Source: Streptomyces daqingensis
GTDB lineage: Bacteria > Actinomycetota > Actinomycetes > Streptomycetales > Streptomycetaceae
Assembly: GCF_014645895.1 (NCBI RefSeq)
Contig: NZ_BMMP01000024.1
Location: 1-64,000 of the forward strand
Reading direction: 5' to 3'
DNA: 64,000 bases
The translations under genes were made by a program, and so were the position numbers. Below are positions 27,417-34,657 of the stretch, one piece after another. The first letter of the stretch is position 1, and each line of letters opens with the position of its first letter. The notes below the pieces were generated by a model, which had not been told where the DNA came from, did no database searches, and saw nothing but the letters and a program-made list of their open reading frames with translations.

Positions 27417-28751
27417 TCAGGATGTCACCCGCTGCGCACCGCTCCACACGGAACCGTCCGGGTAGCGGTGGGCGTCGAGCGTCTCGCGGCGGATCTGTGC
27501 GCTGTAGCCGGGGGCCTCGGGAACCATGTAACGGGAGCCGCGCACCCGGACCGGGTCGTGGAAGTGCTCGTGCAGGTGGTCGACGTACTCGATCACCCGG
27601 TCCTCCATCGATCCGCTGACCGCCACGTAGTCGAAGATCGACAGGTGCTGCACCAGCTCGCACAGCCCCACGCCGCCCGCGTGCGGGCAGACGGGGACGC
27701 CGTGCGCCGCGGCCAGCAGCAGGGACGCCACCGCCTCGTTGACGCCGCCCAGTCGGCAGGCGTCGATCTGGCAGATGCCGATCGCGTCCGCCTGGAGGAA
27801 CTGCTTGAACATCACGGCGTTGTGGGCGTGTTCGCCTGTGGCGACGTGGGTGGGCTTGATGCTGCGGGCGATGGCGGCGTGCCCGAGGACGTCGTCGGGG
27901 CTGGTGGGCTCCTCGAACCACCAGATGTCGAACTCCTTGAGCGCCTGCGCCCATTCGACCGCTTCGGCGACGCCGAGGGTCTGGTTCGCGTCGATCATCA
28001 GCCTGCGGCCGGGGCCGATGATCTCCCGTGCGATGCGGCAGCGGCGTACGTCGTCGGCGAGGTCGGCGCCCACCTTGAGCTTGACGGAGTCCCAGCCCTG
28101 CTCCACGGCCTCGCGGCACAGCCGGGCCAGCTTCTCGTCGTCGTAGCCGAGCCAGCCCGCGCTGGTGGTGTAGGCGGGGTATCCCTGTTCGCGGACGTGC
28201 GCCTCCCGCTCGGCACGGCCCGGCACGCGGGCCTCCAGCATCTCCAGGGCGGCCTCCGGGGTGAGGGCGTCCTTGAGGTAGCGCCAGTCGACGAGGTCGA
28301 CGATCTGCTGCGGCGTGAAGTCGGAGAGGAGCTTCCACACCGGTTTGCCCGCGAGCTTGGCGGCGAGGTCCCAGCCGGCGTTGACGACGGCGGCGGTGCC
28401 CAGGTGGATCGCCCCCTTGTCGGGGCCCAGCCAGCGCAGCTGGCTGTCGCCGAGCAGGTGCCGGGAGAACCCGCCGAGATCGGCGGCGATCTCCTCGACG
28501 GAGAGCCCCACGGCCCGCTCGCCGACGGCCTGGGCGGCGCGGGCCGCCAGGTCGTTGCCGCGTCCGATCGTGAAGGTGAACCCGTGGCCCTCCGCGACGG
28601 CGGGCCGGCCTCCGCCCTCCTCCTCGACGTGCAGCACGACGTACGCGGCGGAGTAGTCCGGCGCCTCGTTCATCGCGTCGGAGCCGTCGAGGGCGCGGGA
28701 CGTGGGGAAGCGGACGTCGATCGTCTCGACGCCGGCGATACGGGCGGTCAT
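27417..28751 (-). CDS. L-fuconate dehydratase (enolase superfamily)
   Basis: A 444-aa enzyme expected to dehydrate L-fuconate to 2-keto-3-deoxy-L-fuconate. YPAYTTSAGWLGYDDEKLAR is characteristic of this subgroup. The catalytic KxK is in DSVKLKVGAD; metal ligands are Asp in LMIDANQTL, Glu in WWFEEPTSPDD and Glu in HVATGEHAHN; the His-Asp pair region includes CPHAGGVGLCELVQHLS. ATG at 28751 with AGGAG upstream is preferred to GTG at 28757. It is divergent from a diketo acid hydrolase, forming part of the non-phosphorylative fucose route. The dehydrogenases of that route are not in the window. Confidence 0.87.
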   Translation of the reverse strand: MTARIAGVETIDVRFPTSRALDGSDAMNEAPDYSAAYVVLHVEEEGGGRPAVAEGHGFTFTIGRGNDLAARAAQAVGERAVGLSVEEIAADLGGFSRHLLGDSQLRWLGPDKGAIHLGTAAVVNAGWDLAAKLAGKPVWKLLSDFTPQQIVDLVDWRYLKDALTPEAALEMLEARVPGRAEREAHVREQGYPAYTTSAGWLGYDDEKLARLCREAVEQGWDSVKLKVGADLADDVRRCRIAREIIGPGRRLMIDANQTLGVAEAVEWAQALKEFDIWWFEEPTSPDDVLGHAAIARSIKPTHVATGEHAHNAVMFKQFLQADAIGICQIDACRLGGVNEAVASLLLAAAHGVPVCPHAGGVGLCELVQHLSIFDYVAVSGSMEDRVIEYVDHLHEHFHDPVRVRGSRYMVPEAPGYSAQIRRETLDAHRYPDGSVWSGAQRVTS

Positions 28752-28877
28752 CGGCACTCACTCCTGTTGCGTGCGTGAAGGCTGAGGGACACGGCCGCGG
28801 CATGCCCGGGAGGGCCTCACCCGGCCGCGGAGCCGCGGTGGGCGTGCGGCCTCAGACTCGCGAACTCAGGCCAAGAT

Positions 28878-28888
28878 GTCAGATGTCT
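28878..28888. promoter_or_regulatory. Candidate GntR operator, site 1
   Basis: GTCAGATGTCT lies 127 bases upstream of the fuconate dehydratase start. It matches the second site at 28995 except for one base (T for C). Confidence 0.45.
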
Positions 28889-28994
28889 GCCGTCATCGCC
28901 AGAGCGATACCCGAAGGTCCGGTGATCAACACACAGGTAGATCGTTGATTCACCACCTCTTGTCAGCACTTCCCACGGAGGTTACGTTCCAGCG

Positions 28995-29005
28995 GTCAGA
29001 CGTCT
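28995..29005. promoter_or_regulatory. Candidate GntR operator, site 2
   Basis: GTCAGACGTCT, with the perfect palindrome AGACGTCT at its core, lies 71 bases upstream of the diketo acid hydrolase start. Confidence 0.45.
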
Positions 29006-29075
29006 TCAGGCCGTCTCTCCTCGTCCACAGCGGCAGGCACGTGCAGACGGAGATGAGCAAGAGAGGAGCAGGCGA

Positions 29076-30014
29076 ATGACACGCATCATCCGCTTCGCCG
29101 ACGAGAGCGGGACCGTACGCACGGGCGTCGCCGACGGATCGGGAGCCGTGCGCCCCTTCGACGGCGTCTCACGCGTCGCCGATCTGCTGCGGCTGCCCAC
29201 CGCCGAGCTGCGCGCCCTCGTGGAGCGGACCTGCGAGGCTCCGGCGGTCTTCACCGAGTCCTCGGTGCTGCTCCTGCCGCCGCTGGACGGGCTGATGGAG
29301 CTGTGGGCGGCCGGCGTCACCTACGAGCGGTCACGGGAGGCGAGGGTCGCCGAGAGCACCGAGCAGTCCGTGTACGAGCGGGTCTACGAGGCCGAACGCC
29401 CCGAACTGTTCTACAAGGCCCCGCCGTGGCGCGTGGTGACGGACGGCGAGCCGATAGCCGTACGGGACGACTCCGAGCTGAACGTGCCCGAACCCGAGCT
29501 CGGCCTCGTCGTCAACAGGCAGGGCGACACGGTCGGTTACGTCGTCGCCGACGACGTCAGCTCGCGCACCATCGAGGGCGAGAACCCGCTCTACCTCCCG
29601 CAGGCCAAGATCTACGGCGGAAGCGCGTCGGTCTCCCCCGGCATCGTGCCGGCCTGGGAACTGCCGGACACGGCGGACCTCCGCATCCGCCTCGTCGTAC
29701 GGCGGGACGGCTCCGTCGCCTTCGAGGGCGAGACCTCGACGGCCGCCTTCCACCGGGACCCGCACGGCCTGCCCGCCTACCTCTGGCACGCCCAGCCGTT
29801 CCCCGACGGGGCGGTGCTGTGCACCGGCACGGGCATCGTCCCCGAGATGGACTTCACGCTGCGGGGCGGCGACACGGTGGAGATCACCATCGACGGCGTG
29901 GGCACGCTGAGCAACCCCGTGCTGGGCGACCAGGCGCAGCTGGACTGGCTGGTCGACGCCGTCGACGAGCCGCTGATCCGGCGCCGCGAGCGGCGCGGTC
30001 ACGCGGCTTCCTGA
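29076..30014 (+). CDS. FAH-family hydrolase, probable 2,4-diketo-3-deoxy-L-fuconate hydrolase
   Basis: A 312-aa enzyme of the fumarylacetoacetate hydrolase family. The N-terminal part (about 65 residues) is the usual cap; the catalytic domain has WAAGVTYERSREARV, LFYKAPPWRV and the acidic metal motif NVPEPELGLVVN followed by GYVVADDVSSRTIEGENPLY. GTGIVPEMDFTLRGGDTVEI closes the fold. In the fucose route this type of enzyme splits the diketo acid to pyruvate and lactate. ATG at 29076 has AGAGGAGCAG upstream. Substrate choice rests on the divergent fuconate dehydratase; other sugar-derived acylpyruvates are possible. Confidence 0.82.
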   Translation: MTRIIRFADESGTVRTGVADGSGAVRPFDGVSRVADLLRLPTAELRALVERTCEAPAVFTESSVLLLPPLDGLMELWAAGVTYERSREARVAESTEQSVYERVYEAERPELFYKAPPWRVVTDGEPIAVRDDSELNVPEPELGLVVNRQGDTVGYVVADDVSSRTIEGENPLYLPQAKIYGGSASVSPGIVPAWELPDTADLRIRLVVRRDGSVAFEGETSTAAFHRDPHGLPAYLWHAQPFPDGAVLCTGTGIVPEMDFTLRGGDTVEITIDGVGTLSNPVLGDQAQLDWLVDAVDEPLIRRRERRGHAAS

Positions 30015-30046
30015 ACCGCCTCCGGAGCCGCGGTGCGGCCGGGGCG

Positions 30047-30199
30047 TCACAGGTACAACTGCACGCCGCAATCCGCGCAGCAGATCTTGCCGTCGCGCTT
30101 CTTGATCGCGGGGTGTGCGCACCTGACGGGCTTCGGACTGCGCGTCGGGGCGTCGTCACGTTCCGGCTTCGGAGCGGGGGTCACCGCTTCCACCTCCAT
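30047..30199 (-). CDS. Small zinc-ribbon-like hypothetical protein
   Basis: A 50-aa protein whose second half, RCAHPAIKKRDGKICCADCG, has Cys-x-His and CCxxC residues that could bind zinc. I do not recognise a named family. ATG at 30199 is chosen; GTG at 30274 would add 25 residues. It overlaps the end of the next upstream frame and may be co-transcribed with the two small genes above it. Confidence 0.5.
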   Translation of the reverse strand: MEVEAVTPAPKPERDDAPTRSPKPVRCAHPAIKKRDGKICCADCGVQLYL

Positions 30200-30437
30200 G
30201 GTGATCGCGACGCCGACTCGTGGCTGAGCCCAGAAGCGTGACGTGGTCGGGGTCGGTGGTCCACTCAAGGCCACCGCCCTCGGGCCGCAGGAACGCCAGG
30301 CGCCGACGCCGGCGGGGATGGCCGGCGAGGTCCTCGTACTCCCCGACGTGCATCAACTCGCCCACCTCGCCCGTCACTTCGTCGCGGACGAGCCGGCCGT
30401 GCCCCTCGGCTGCCACTCCCTCAGGGTCGAAACTCAC
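30156..30437 (-). CDS. Small hypothetical protein
   Basis: A 93-aa protein starting at GTG 30437, which overlaps the stop of the upstream small gene as GTGA. The first 70 residues look coding (GELMHVGEYEDLAGHPRRRR and LEWTTDPDHVTLL); the last 25 are low complexity and overlap the next gene. Small proteins like this often sit opposite XRE/DUF397 pairs in Streptomyces. Function unknown. Confidence 0.6.
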   Translation of the reverse strand: MSFDPEGVAAEGHGRLVRDEVTGEVGELMHVGEYEDLAGHPRRRRRLAFLRPEGGGLEWTTDPDHVTLLGSATSRRRDHHGGGSGDPRSEAGT

Positions 30438-30661
30438 CGGCCCGCACCCTTCTCGATCACTGCCGCGAGGTCACGTGCCACCGGCGCCGAGCACTCGCCG
30501 AGGTTCACGAACGCGTACGTCGCCCTGCCCGCGCCCAGAGGCACCCGGACGTCCGTGGCCGGAAGCTGGACGCCCGCACGCCGCAAGGCCGCCACAAGCG
30601 CCTCCCGCGCCTCCTCGGCTTCCTTGATCTTCCTCGAATCCGCCTGCTGCCCCGTCGTCAT
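30434..30661 (-). CDS. Small hypothetical protein, partner of the GTGA-coupled gene
   Basis: A 75-aa soluble protein with a charged helical start (KIKEAEEAREALVAALRRAG) and a mixed second half. ATG at 30661 is preferred over an upstream start at 30706. It is coupled to the following small gene and divergent from the XRE regulator gene. No known domain is recognised. Confidence 0.6.
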   Translation of the reverse strand: MTTGQQADSRKIKEAEEAREALVAALRRAGVQLPATDVRVPLGAGRATYAFVNLGECSAPVARDLAAVIEKGAGR

Positions 30662-30797
30662 GCTGCCTACTCCTTCGTCCGCCTGCCGGCCCCGGCAGGA
30701 ATCCATTACGTTGCGTAGTCACAGCATTGCCCTGCATGACGGGCGATGAGTAGGGGTTCATGTCCCCAGCCGCTTTTGGGGAGACGGGAGTTGCACA

Positions 30798-31628
30798 GTG
30801 GCCGCACGTCCTCGGGAGCTGACCCCCGACCGGAGCGCCCGCCATCTGTTCGGCGCGAAGATGCGCGCGCACCGAGAGCGCGCCGACACGAGTCTCGAGG
30901 GTCTGTCGGACATCGTGAACGTCAGCCGCAGCCACCTGGCCCGCATCGAGACAGCCGAAGCGATGCCGCCCCCGTCACTCCCGGCGAGGCTGGACGCGGC
31001 CTTCGGGACGGACGGGATCTTCGAGGAGCTGTACCGGCTCGCCAGCCGGGAGATCCACCCCGACCAGTTCAGGCGTCAGATGGAGCTGGAGGCACGAGCC
31101 AGGCTCATCGAGGAGTACAGCCCTCAGATCGTGCCTGGCCTGGTGCAGACGGAGGACTACGCCCGCGCCCAGTTCGTCGTGTCCAGCCCCAAGGCGGCGA
31201 CGGACGCGATCGAGGATTTGGTCACGGCCCGCATGAGCCGGCAGGCGCTGCTGAAGGCCGATCCGCCGCCCGACCTCTCCCTGATCATCGATGAGGCAGT
31301 GCTCCGGCGAGGCTTCGGCGGACCGGCAGTCATGCGCGCCCAGTTGGCGCGTCTCGCAGAGCTGGCCCTCACGCCGACGACCGTGGTGCAGGTTCTCCCC
31401 TTCGACCGAGGGGGACATGCCTTGGTGGGTGGCACGCTGAGGCTAATGACCTTGGAAGACGGTGCGCGGGTGGCCTACGAGGAGAGCATCAGCACCGGAA
31501 CGCTGCTGGAGGATATTGGGATCGTGGCGGAACGGCAGCGGGCATACGATCTGCTGAGGGCTTGCGCCCTGTCGCCGGGCGACTCGGCGGCACTCATCCG
31601 GTCCGCAATGGAGGAGCTTCCGACATGA
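30798..31628 (+). CDS. XRE-family regulator with C-terminal DUF5753 domain
   Basis: A 276-aa protein. The N-terminal helix-turn-helix is at about residues 15-70 (SLEGLSDIVNVSRSHLARIE). The C-terminal 180 residues are the DUF5753 domain, with PQIVPGLVQTEDYARA and QVLPFDRGGHALVGGTLRLM. Such proteins form a very large Streptomyces family, each usually paired with a DUF397 protein as here. GTG at 30798 is preceded by GGGAG. Its stop overlaps the DUF397 start as ATGA. The target genes are unknown. Confidence 0.92.
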   Translation: MAARPRELTPDRSARHLFGAKMRAHRERADTSLEGLSDIVNVSRSHLARIETAEAMPPPSLPARLDAAFGTDGIFEELYRLASREIHPDQFRRQMELEARARLIEEYSPQIVPGLVQTEDYARAQFVVSSPKAATDAIEDLVTARMSRQALLKADPPPDLSLIIDEAVLRRGFGGPAVMRAQLARLAELALTPTTVVQVLPFDRGGHALVGGTLRLMTLEDGARVAYEESISTGTLLEDIGIVAERQRAYDLLRACALSPGDSAALIRSAMEELPT

Positions 31629-31846
31629 GCACCAACCCCGACCTCTCCCGGGCGGAGTGGGTCAAGTCGAGCTACAGCGGCAATGGGGGCGCCAACTGTG
31701 TTGAGTGGGCACCGGCTTACGTCAACGCAGGCGCCGTACCCGTGCGCGACAGCAAGGACCCGGACCTTCAGGCACTCACCTTCGAGCCGTCTGCCTGGTC
31801 GTCGTTCATCACGGCTGTCCAGCGGGACGAGTTGCGCGGCCTCTGA
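31625..31846 (+). CDS. DUF397 protein
   Basis: A 73-aa protein with the family pattern AEWVKSSYSGNGGANCVEWA, VPVRDSKDPD and a terminal segment LTFEPSAWSSFITAVQ. It begins at ATG 31625 overlapping the stop of the XRE regulator. Such small proteins modulate their partner regulator, in a manner sometimes compared to a toxin-antitoxin or anti-regulator pair; the exact role here is unknown. Confidence 0.93.
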   Translation: MSTNPDLSRAEWVKSSYSGNGGANCVEWAPAYVNAGAVPVRDSKDPDLQALTFEPSAWSSFITAVQRDELRGL

Positions 31847-31861
31847 CCCCGTCCCGACTCC

Positions 31862-31904
31862 GTGATGCCCCGCCACTCCCAGCGAGCGAGCAGCGGGGCA
31901 TCAC
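31862..31904. terminator. Convergent terminator between DUF397 and the lipoprotein gene
   Basis: A perfect 12-bp inverted repeat (GTGATGCCCCGC and its complement) with a 19-base loop serves both converging genes. Confidence 0.75.
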
Positions 31905-31926
31905 TCGTGTCACCACGCGCCCCGGG

Positions 31927-32463
31927 TCACTCCTGCGGGATCAGCTTCGCCACGTCCCCCGGGTTCTCGGGCAGCTTCGCCGGAGCGTCGGCGACCCTCT
32001 TGTAGACGTCCGTGGCGCCGCCGTTCCAACTGACCTTCATGCTCTCGGACTTGAGCGCGCCCACCGTTCCGTTCGTACGGTCCTCCCCGGTCCCGCCGGG
32101 GCACTTGAGCGTCAGCGTCGTCTTGTCCACGACCCGGCCCGTGCAGTTGGACTCCGGCCGCAGCAGGGTCACGGCGTCCCCAGCGATGGTCAGCACGAAC
32201 TGCTTCCCCTTCGCCTTCCAGATGCCGGCGACCTTCGGCGGCTTCGCGTCCTTCCCGCCTGACGGCGGCTTCGGCTTCTGGGACTTCTCAGCCGTCGCGG
32301 TGGCCTCAGGGTCCGCCTCCGGCGACGAGACCGAGGCGTCGCTCTTGCCGCCGTCGCCGCCGTCGTCGGCCCCCTTCTTCTCGCTGCTTCCGCAGCCGCT
32401 CACCAGCAGCGCCGCGGCCGCGATAGCGGCCACCGCCCCCGTCGTCCGCGCCGACCTGCGCAC
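31927..32463 (-). CDS. Putative lipoprotein
   Basis: A 178-aa exported protein. The N-terminus is basic, then hydrophobic, ending in the lipobox LLVSGC. A long Asp/Gly/Lys/Pro linker follows to about residue 75, then a small domain beginning VAGIWKAKGKQFVLTIAGD with two cysteines. No family is recognised. GTG at 32463 is the only suitable start. Confidence 0.8.
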   Translation of the reverse strand: MRRSARTTGAVAAIAAAALLVSGCGSSEKKGADDGGDGGKSDASVSSPEADPEATATAEKSQKPKPPSGGKDAKPPKVAGIWKAKGKQFVLTIAGDAVTLLRPESNCTGRVVDKTTLTLKCPGGTGEDRTNGTVGALKSESMKVSWNGGATDVYKRVADAPAKLPENPGDVAKLIPQE

Positions 32464-32785
32464 GTGTCGTCTCCCTCGACTCCCGCCCCGCCGAGTTGCA
32501 GGGGCATGTCAAATTAGCAGCAGCCGGGCGCCTCCTGACGGAATCACTCACGACCGCGAGGGCCGGGCGCGGCAGACGTACACGCCGGCTCACCCTCCCC
32601 GGCCGGGCTGGACGTACCTCCACCAGCCAGTACGCGGAAGCGGCGGCCACCACCAGCAGGCAGGCCAGCAAGTCCCAGCGGGGGTACGGCGCCACGCTCC
32701 GCACCAGCAGGCAGGCGGCGAAGGCGAGCACGCCCAGCCATGCCAGCGCCGTGGCGGCCCGCAGCGTCACGTCGCGTCGGATCAC
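32306..32785 (-). CDS. Probable small membrane protein overlapping the lipoprotein gene
   Basis: A 159-aa frame whose first 60 residues hold two transmembrane helices (TALAWLGVLAFAACLLV and LLACLLVVAAASAYWLV). GTG at 32785 has AGGAGG about 10 bases upstream, which supports translation. The last 55 residues lie in the lipoprotein gene in another frame and look non-native, so the true protein may end earlier after a frameshift, or the overlap may be real. Confidence 0.5.
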   Translation of the reverse strand: MIRRDVTLRAATALAWLGVLAFAACLLVRSVAPYPRWDLLACLLVVAAASAYWLVEVRPARPGRVSRRVRLPRPALAVVSDSVRRRPAAANLTCPCNSAGRESRETTRAQVGADDGGGGRYRGRGAAGERLRKQREEGGRRRRRRRQERRLGLVAGGGP

Positions 32786-32936
32786 CCGAAGTCGTCCCTC
32801 CTCGGGGCACGTCGTTTGGATCTTCGCGCGCTCGCGACGACGCAGCCAAGCCCTTCCGCGCGCTCGCGCAGCGCGCCCGGTCCCCCCTGCCGAAGTCGCC
32901 CCCGCCGTCCCCCGCCGCGCCCGCCCGGGCCGGACG

Positions 32937-32980
32937 CGCTGCTGCCCGGCGCCCCCTCGCGGGGGCGCCGGGCAGCGGCG
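32937..32980 (-). terminator. Terminator of the nuoA-N operon
   Basis: A 20-bp stem with one G-T pair (CGCTGCTGCCCGGCGCCCCC and its complement) and a TCGC loop lies 24 bases after nuoN. Confidence 0.9.
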
Positions 32981-33004
32981 ACTCGGTACGCCTGGAAGGC
33001 GGCG

Positions 33005-34657
33005 TCAGCGGACGAAGACGCCCGCCTGGCTCGCCAGGTCCAGGAAGTACTGCGGGAAGACGCCCAGTACGAGCGTCACGACGACGCCGATGGCGATGGC
33101 GGACGTCGTCCACACGCTCGGCACGGCGACCGTCGGCCCGTCCGCCTTCGGCTCGCTGAAGAACATCAGCACCATGACGCGGATGTAGAAGAACGCCGCG
33201 ATGGCCGAGGCGATCACACCGACGACGACGAGCGGGGTGGCCCCGCCCTCCGCCGCCGCCGCGAAGACGGCGAACTTGCCGATGAACCCGGACGTCGCCG
33301 GGATGCCCGCGAACGCCAGCAGGAAGACCGAGAAAGCGGTCGCCAGCAGCGGCGAACGGCGGCCCAGGCCCGCCCACTTGGACAGGTGCGTGGCCTCGCC
33401 GCCCGCGTCCCGTACGAGCGTGATCACCGCGAAGGCGCCCAGCGTCACGAACGAGTAGGCGCCCAGGTAGAAGAGCACCGAGGAGACGCCCCTCCCCTCC
33501 GTCGCGATGACACCCGCGAGCAGGAAGCCCGCGTGAGCGATGGACGAGTACGCCAGCAGCCGCTTGACGTCGGTCTGCGTGATGGCGATGACGGCGCCCG
33601 CGATCATCGTGACGATCGCGACGCCCCACATCACGGGGCGCCAGTCCCAGCGCAGCCCCTCGAGCGCCACGTACAGCAGACGCAGCAGCGCGCCGAAAGC
33701 GGCGACCTTCGTCGCGGCGGCCATGAAGCCGGTGACGGGGGTCGGCGCGCCCTGGTAGACGTCCGGCGTCCACATGTGGAACGGCACGGCGCCGACCTTG
33801 AAGAGCAGGCCCATCACGACCAAGGCCCCGCCGATGAGCAGCAGCGCGTCGCTGCCCGCGGTCTCGGCGAGGACCGCGGTGGTCTGCCGGTCGGCGTTGC
33901 CGATGACGCGGGCGATGCCGGAGTAGGCGAAGGTGCCCGCGTAGCCGTAGATCAGCGCCGCGCCGAACAGCAGGAACGCGGACGAGAAGGCCCCCAGCAG
34001 GAAGTACTTGACGGCCGACTCCTGCGAAAGCAGACGCCGCCTGCGGGCGAGCGCGCACAGCAGGTACAGCGGGAGGGAGAAGACCTCCAGCGCGATGAAG
34101 AGCGTCAGCAGGTCGTTCGCCGCAGGGAAGAGGAGCATGCCGCCCACTGCGAAGAGCAGCAGGGGGTAGACCTCGGTCGTCGTCCAGCCGGCCGCGTTCG
34201 CCTCGCGCTCGCCCTCACCGCCGGGAACGGCCGCGGGCTGTGCGGCGAAGGAGTCGACGTGGGCCGTCTGCGACTTGGGTTCGAGCCTGCGCTCGGCGAA
34301 GACGAAGACCGACACCAGGCCGACCAGCAGGATGGTGCCCTGCAGGAAGAGCGTCGGCCCGTCGACGGCGAGCGCTCCCATGCCCACGACGGCGCGCTTC
34401 GTCGTGGCGTGCCCCGTGACGGCCAGGCCCAGGACCGCCGCGAAGGCGCTCACCAAGCCCAGTGCGGTGACGACCAGTTGGGCGCCGTAGCGCACCCTGC
34501 GCGGCAGGAACGCCTCCAGCAGGATCCCCAGCACGGCGACGCCGAGCACGATGATGACCGGCGAGAGCTGGCCGTACTCGATCTTGGGGGCTTCGAGCGG
34601 CTCCGCCGCAAGTGTCCACAGGCTGGGGACAGTCCCCGCTGTTGCCACGGCGCTCAC
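33005..34657 (-). CDS. nuoN: NADH-quinone oxidoreductase subunit N (NuoN)
   Basis: The last gene of the complete complex I operon, 550 aa, about 14 helices. FKVGAVPFHMWTPDVYQGAP is the NuoN signature and DLLTLFIALEVFSLPLYLL carries the channel glutamate. GTG at 34657 overlaps the nuoM stop as GTGA. It differs clearly from NuoN2 in this window. A hydrophilic insert near residue 130 is present. Confidence 0.95.
   Translation of the reverse strand: MSAVATAGTVPSLWTLAAEPLEAPKIEYGQLSPVIIVLGVAVLGILLEAFLPRRVRYGAQLVVTALGLVSAFAAVLGLAVTGHATTKRAVVGMGALAVDGPTLFLQGTILLVGLVSVFVFAERRLEPKSQTAHVDSFAAQPAAVPGGEGEREANAAGWTTTEVYPLLLFAVGGMLLFPAANDLLTLFIALEVFSLPLYLLCALARRRRLLSQESAVKYFLLGAFSSAFLLFGAALIYGYAGTFAYSGIARVIGNADRQTTAVLAETAGSDALLLIGGALVVMGLLFKVGAVPFHMWTPDVYQGAPTPVTGFMAAATKVAAFGALLRLLYVALEGLRWDWRPVMWGVAIVTMIAGAVIAITQTDVKRLLAYSSIAHAGFLLAGVIATEGRGVSSVLFYLGAYSFVTLGAFAVITLVRDAGGEATHLSKWAGLGRRSPLLATAFSVFLLAFAGIPATSGFIGKFAVFAAAAEGGATPLVVVGVIASAIAAFFYIRVMVLMFFSEPKADGPTVAVPSVWTTSAIAIGVVVTLVLGVFPQYFLDLASQAGVFVR

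Larger units (their letters stand above)
28752..29075. other. 324-bp divergent promoter region of the fuconate genes
   Basis: No gene is seen. It carries two copies of GTCAGAYGTCT (28878-28888 and 28995-29005) and an inverted repeat ATCAAC/GTTGAT at 28925-28949. These are candidate sites for the GntR regulator encoded at 26555-27349. Confidence 0.6.

Noticed and set aside
31562..31624. Longer DUF397 start at 31562
   Set aside because: It would overlap the XRE gene by 67 bases; ATG at 31625 gives the usual ATGA overlap and family length.
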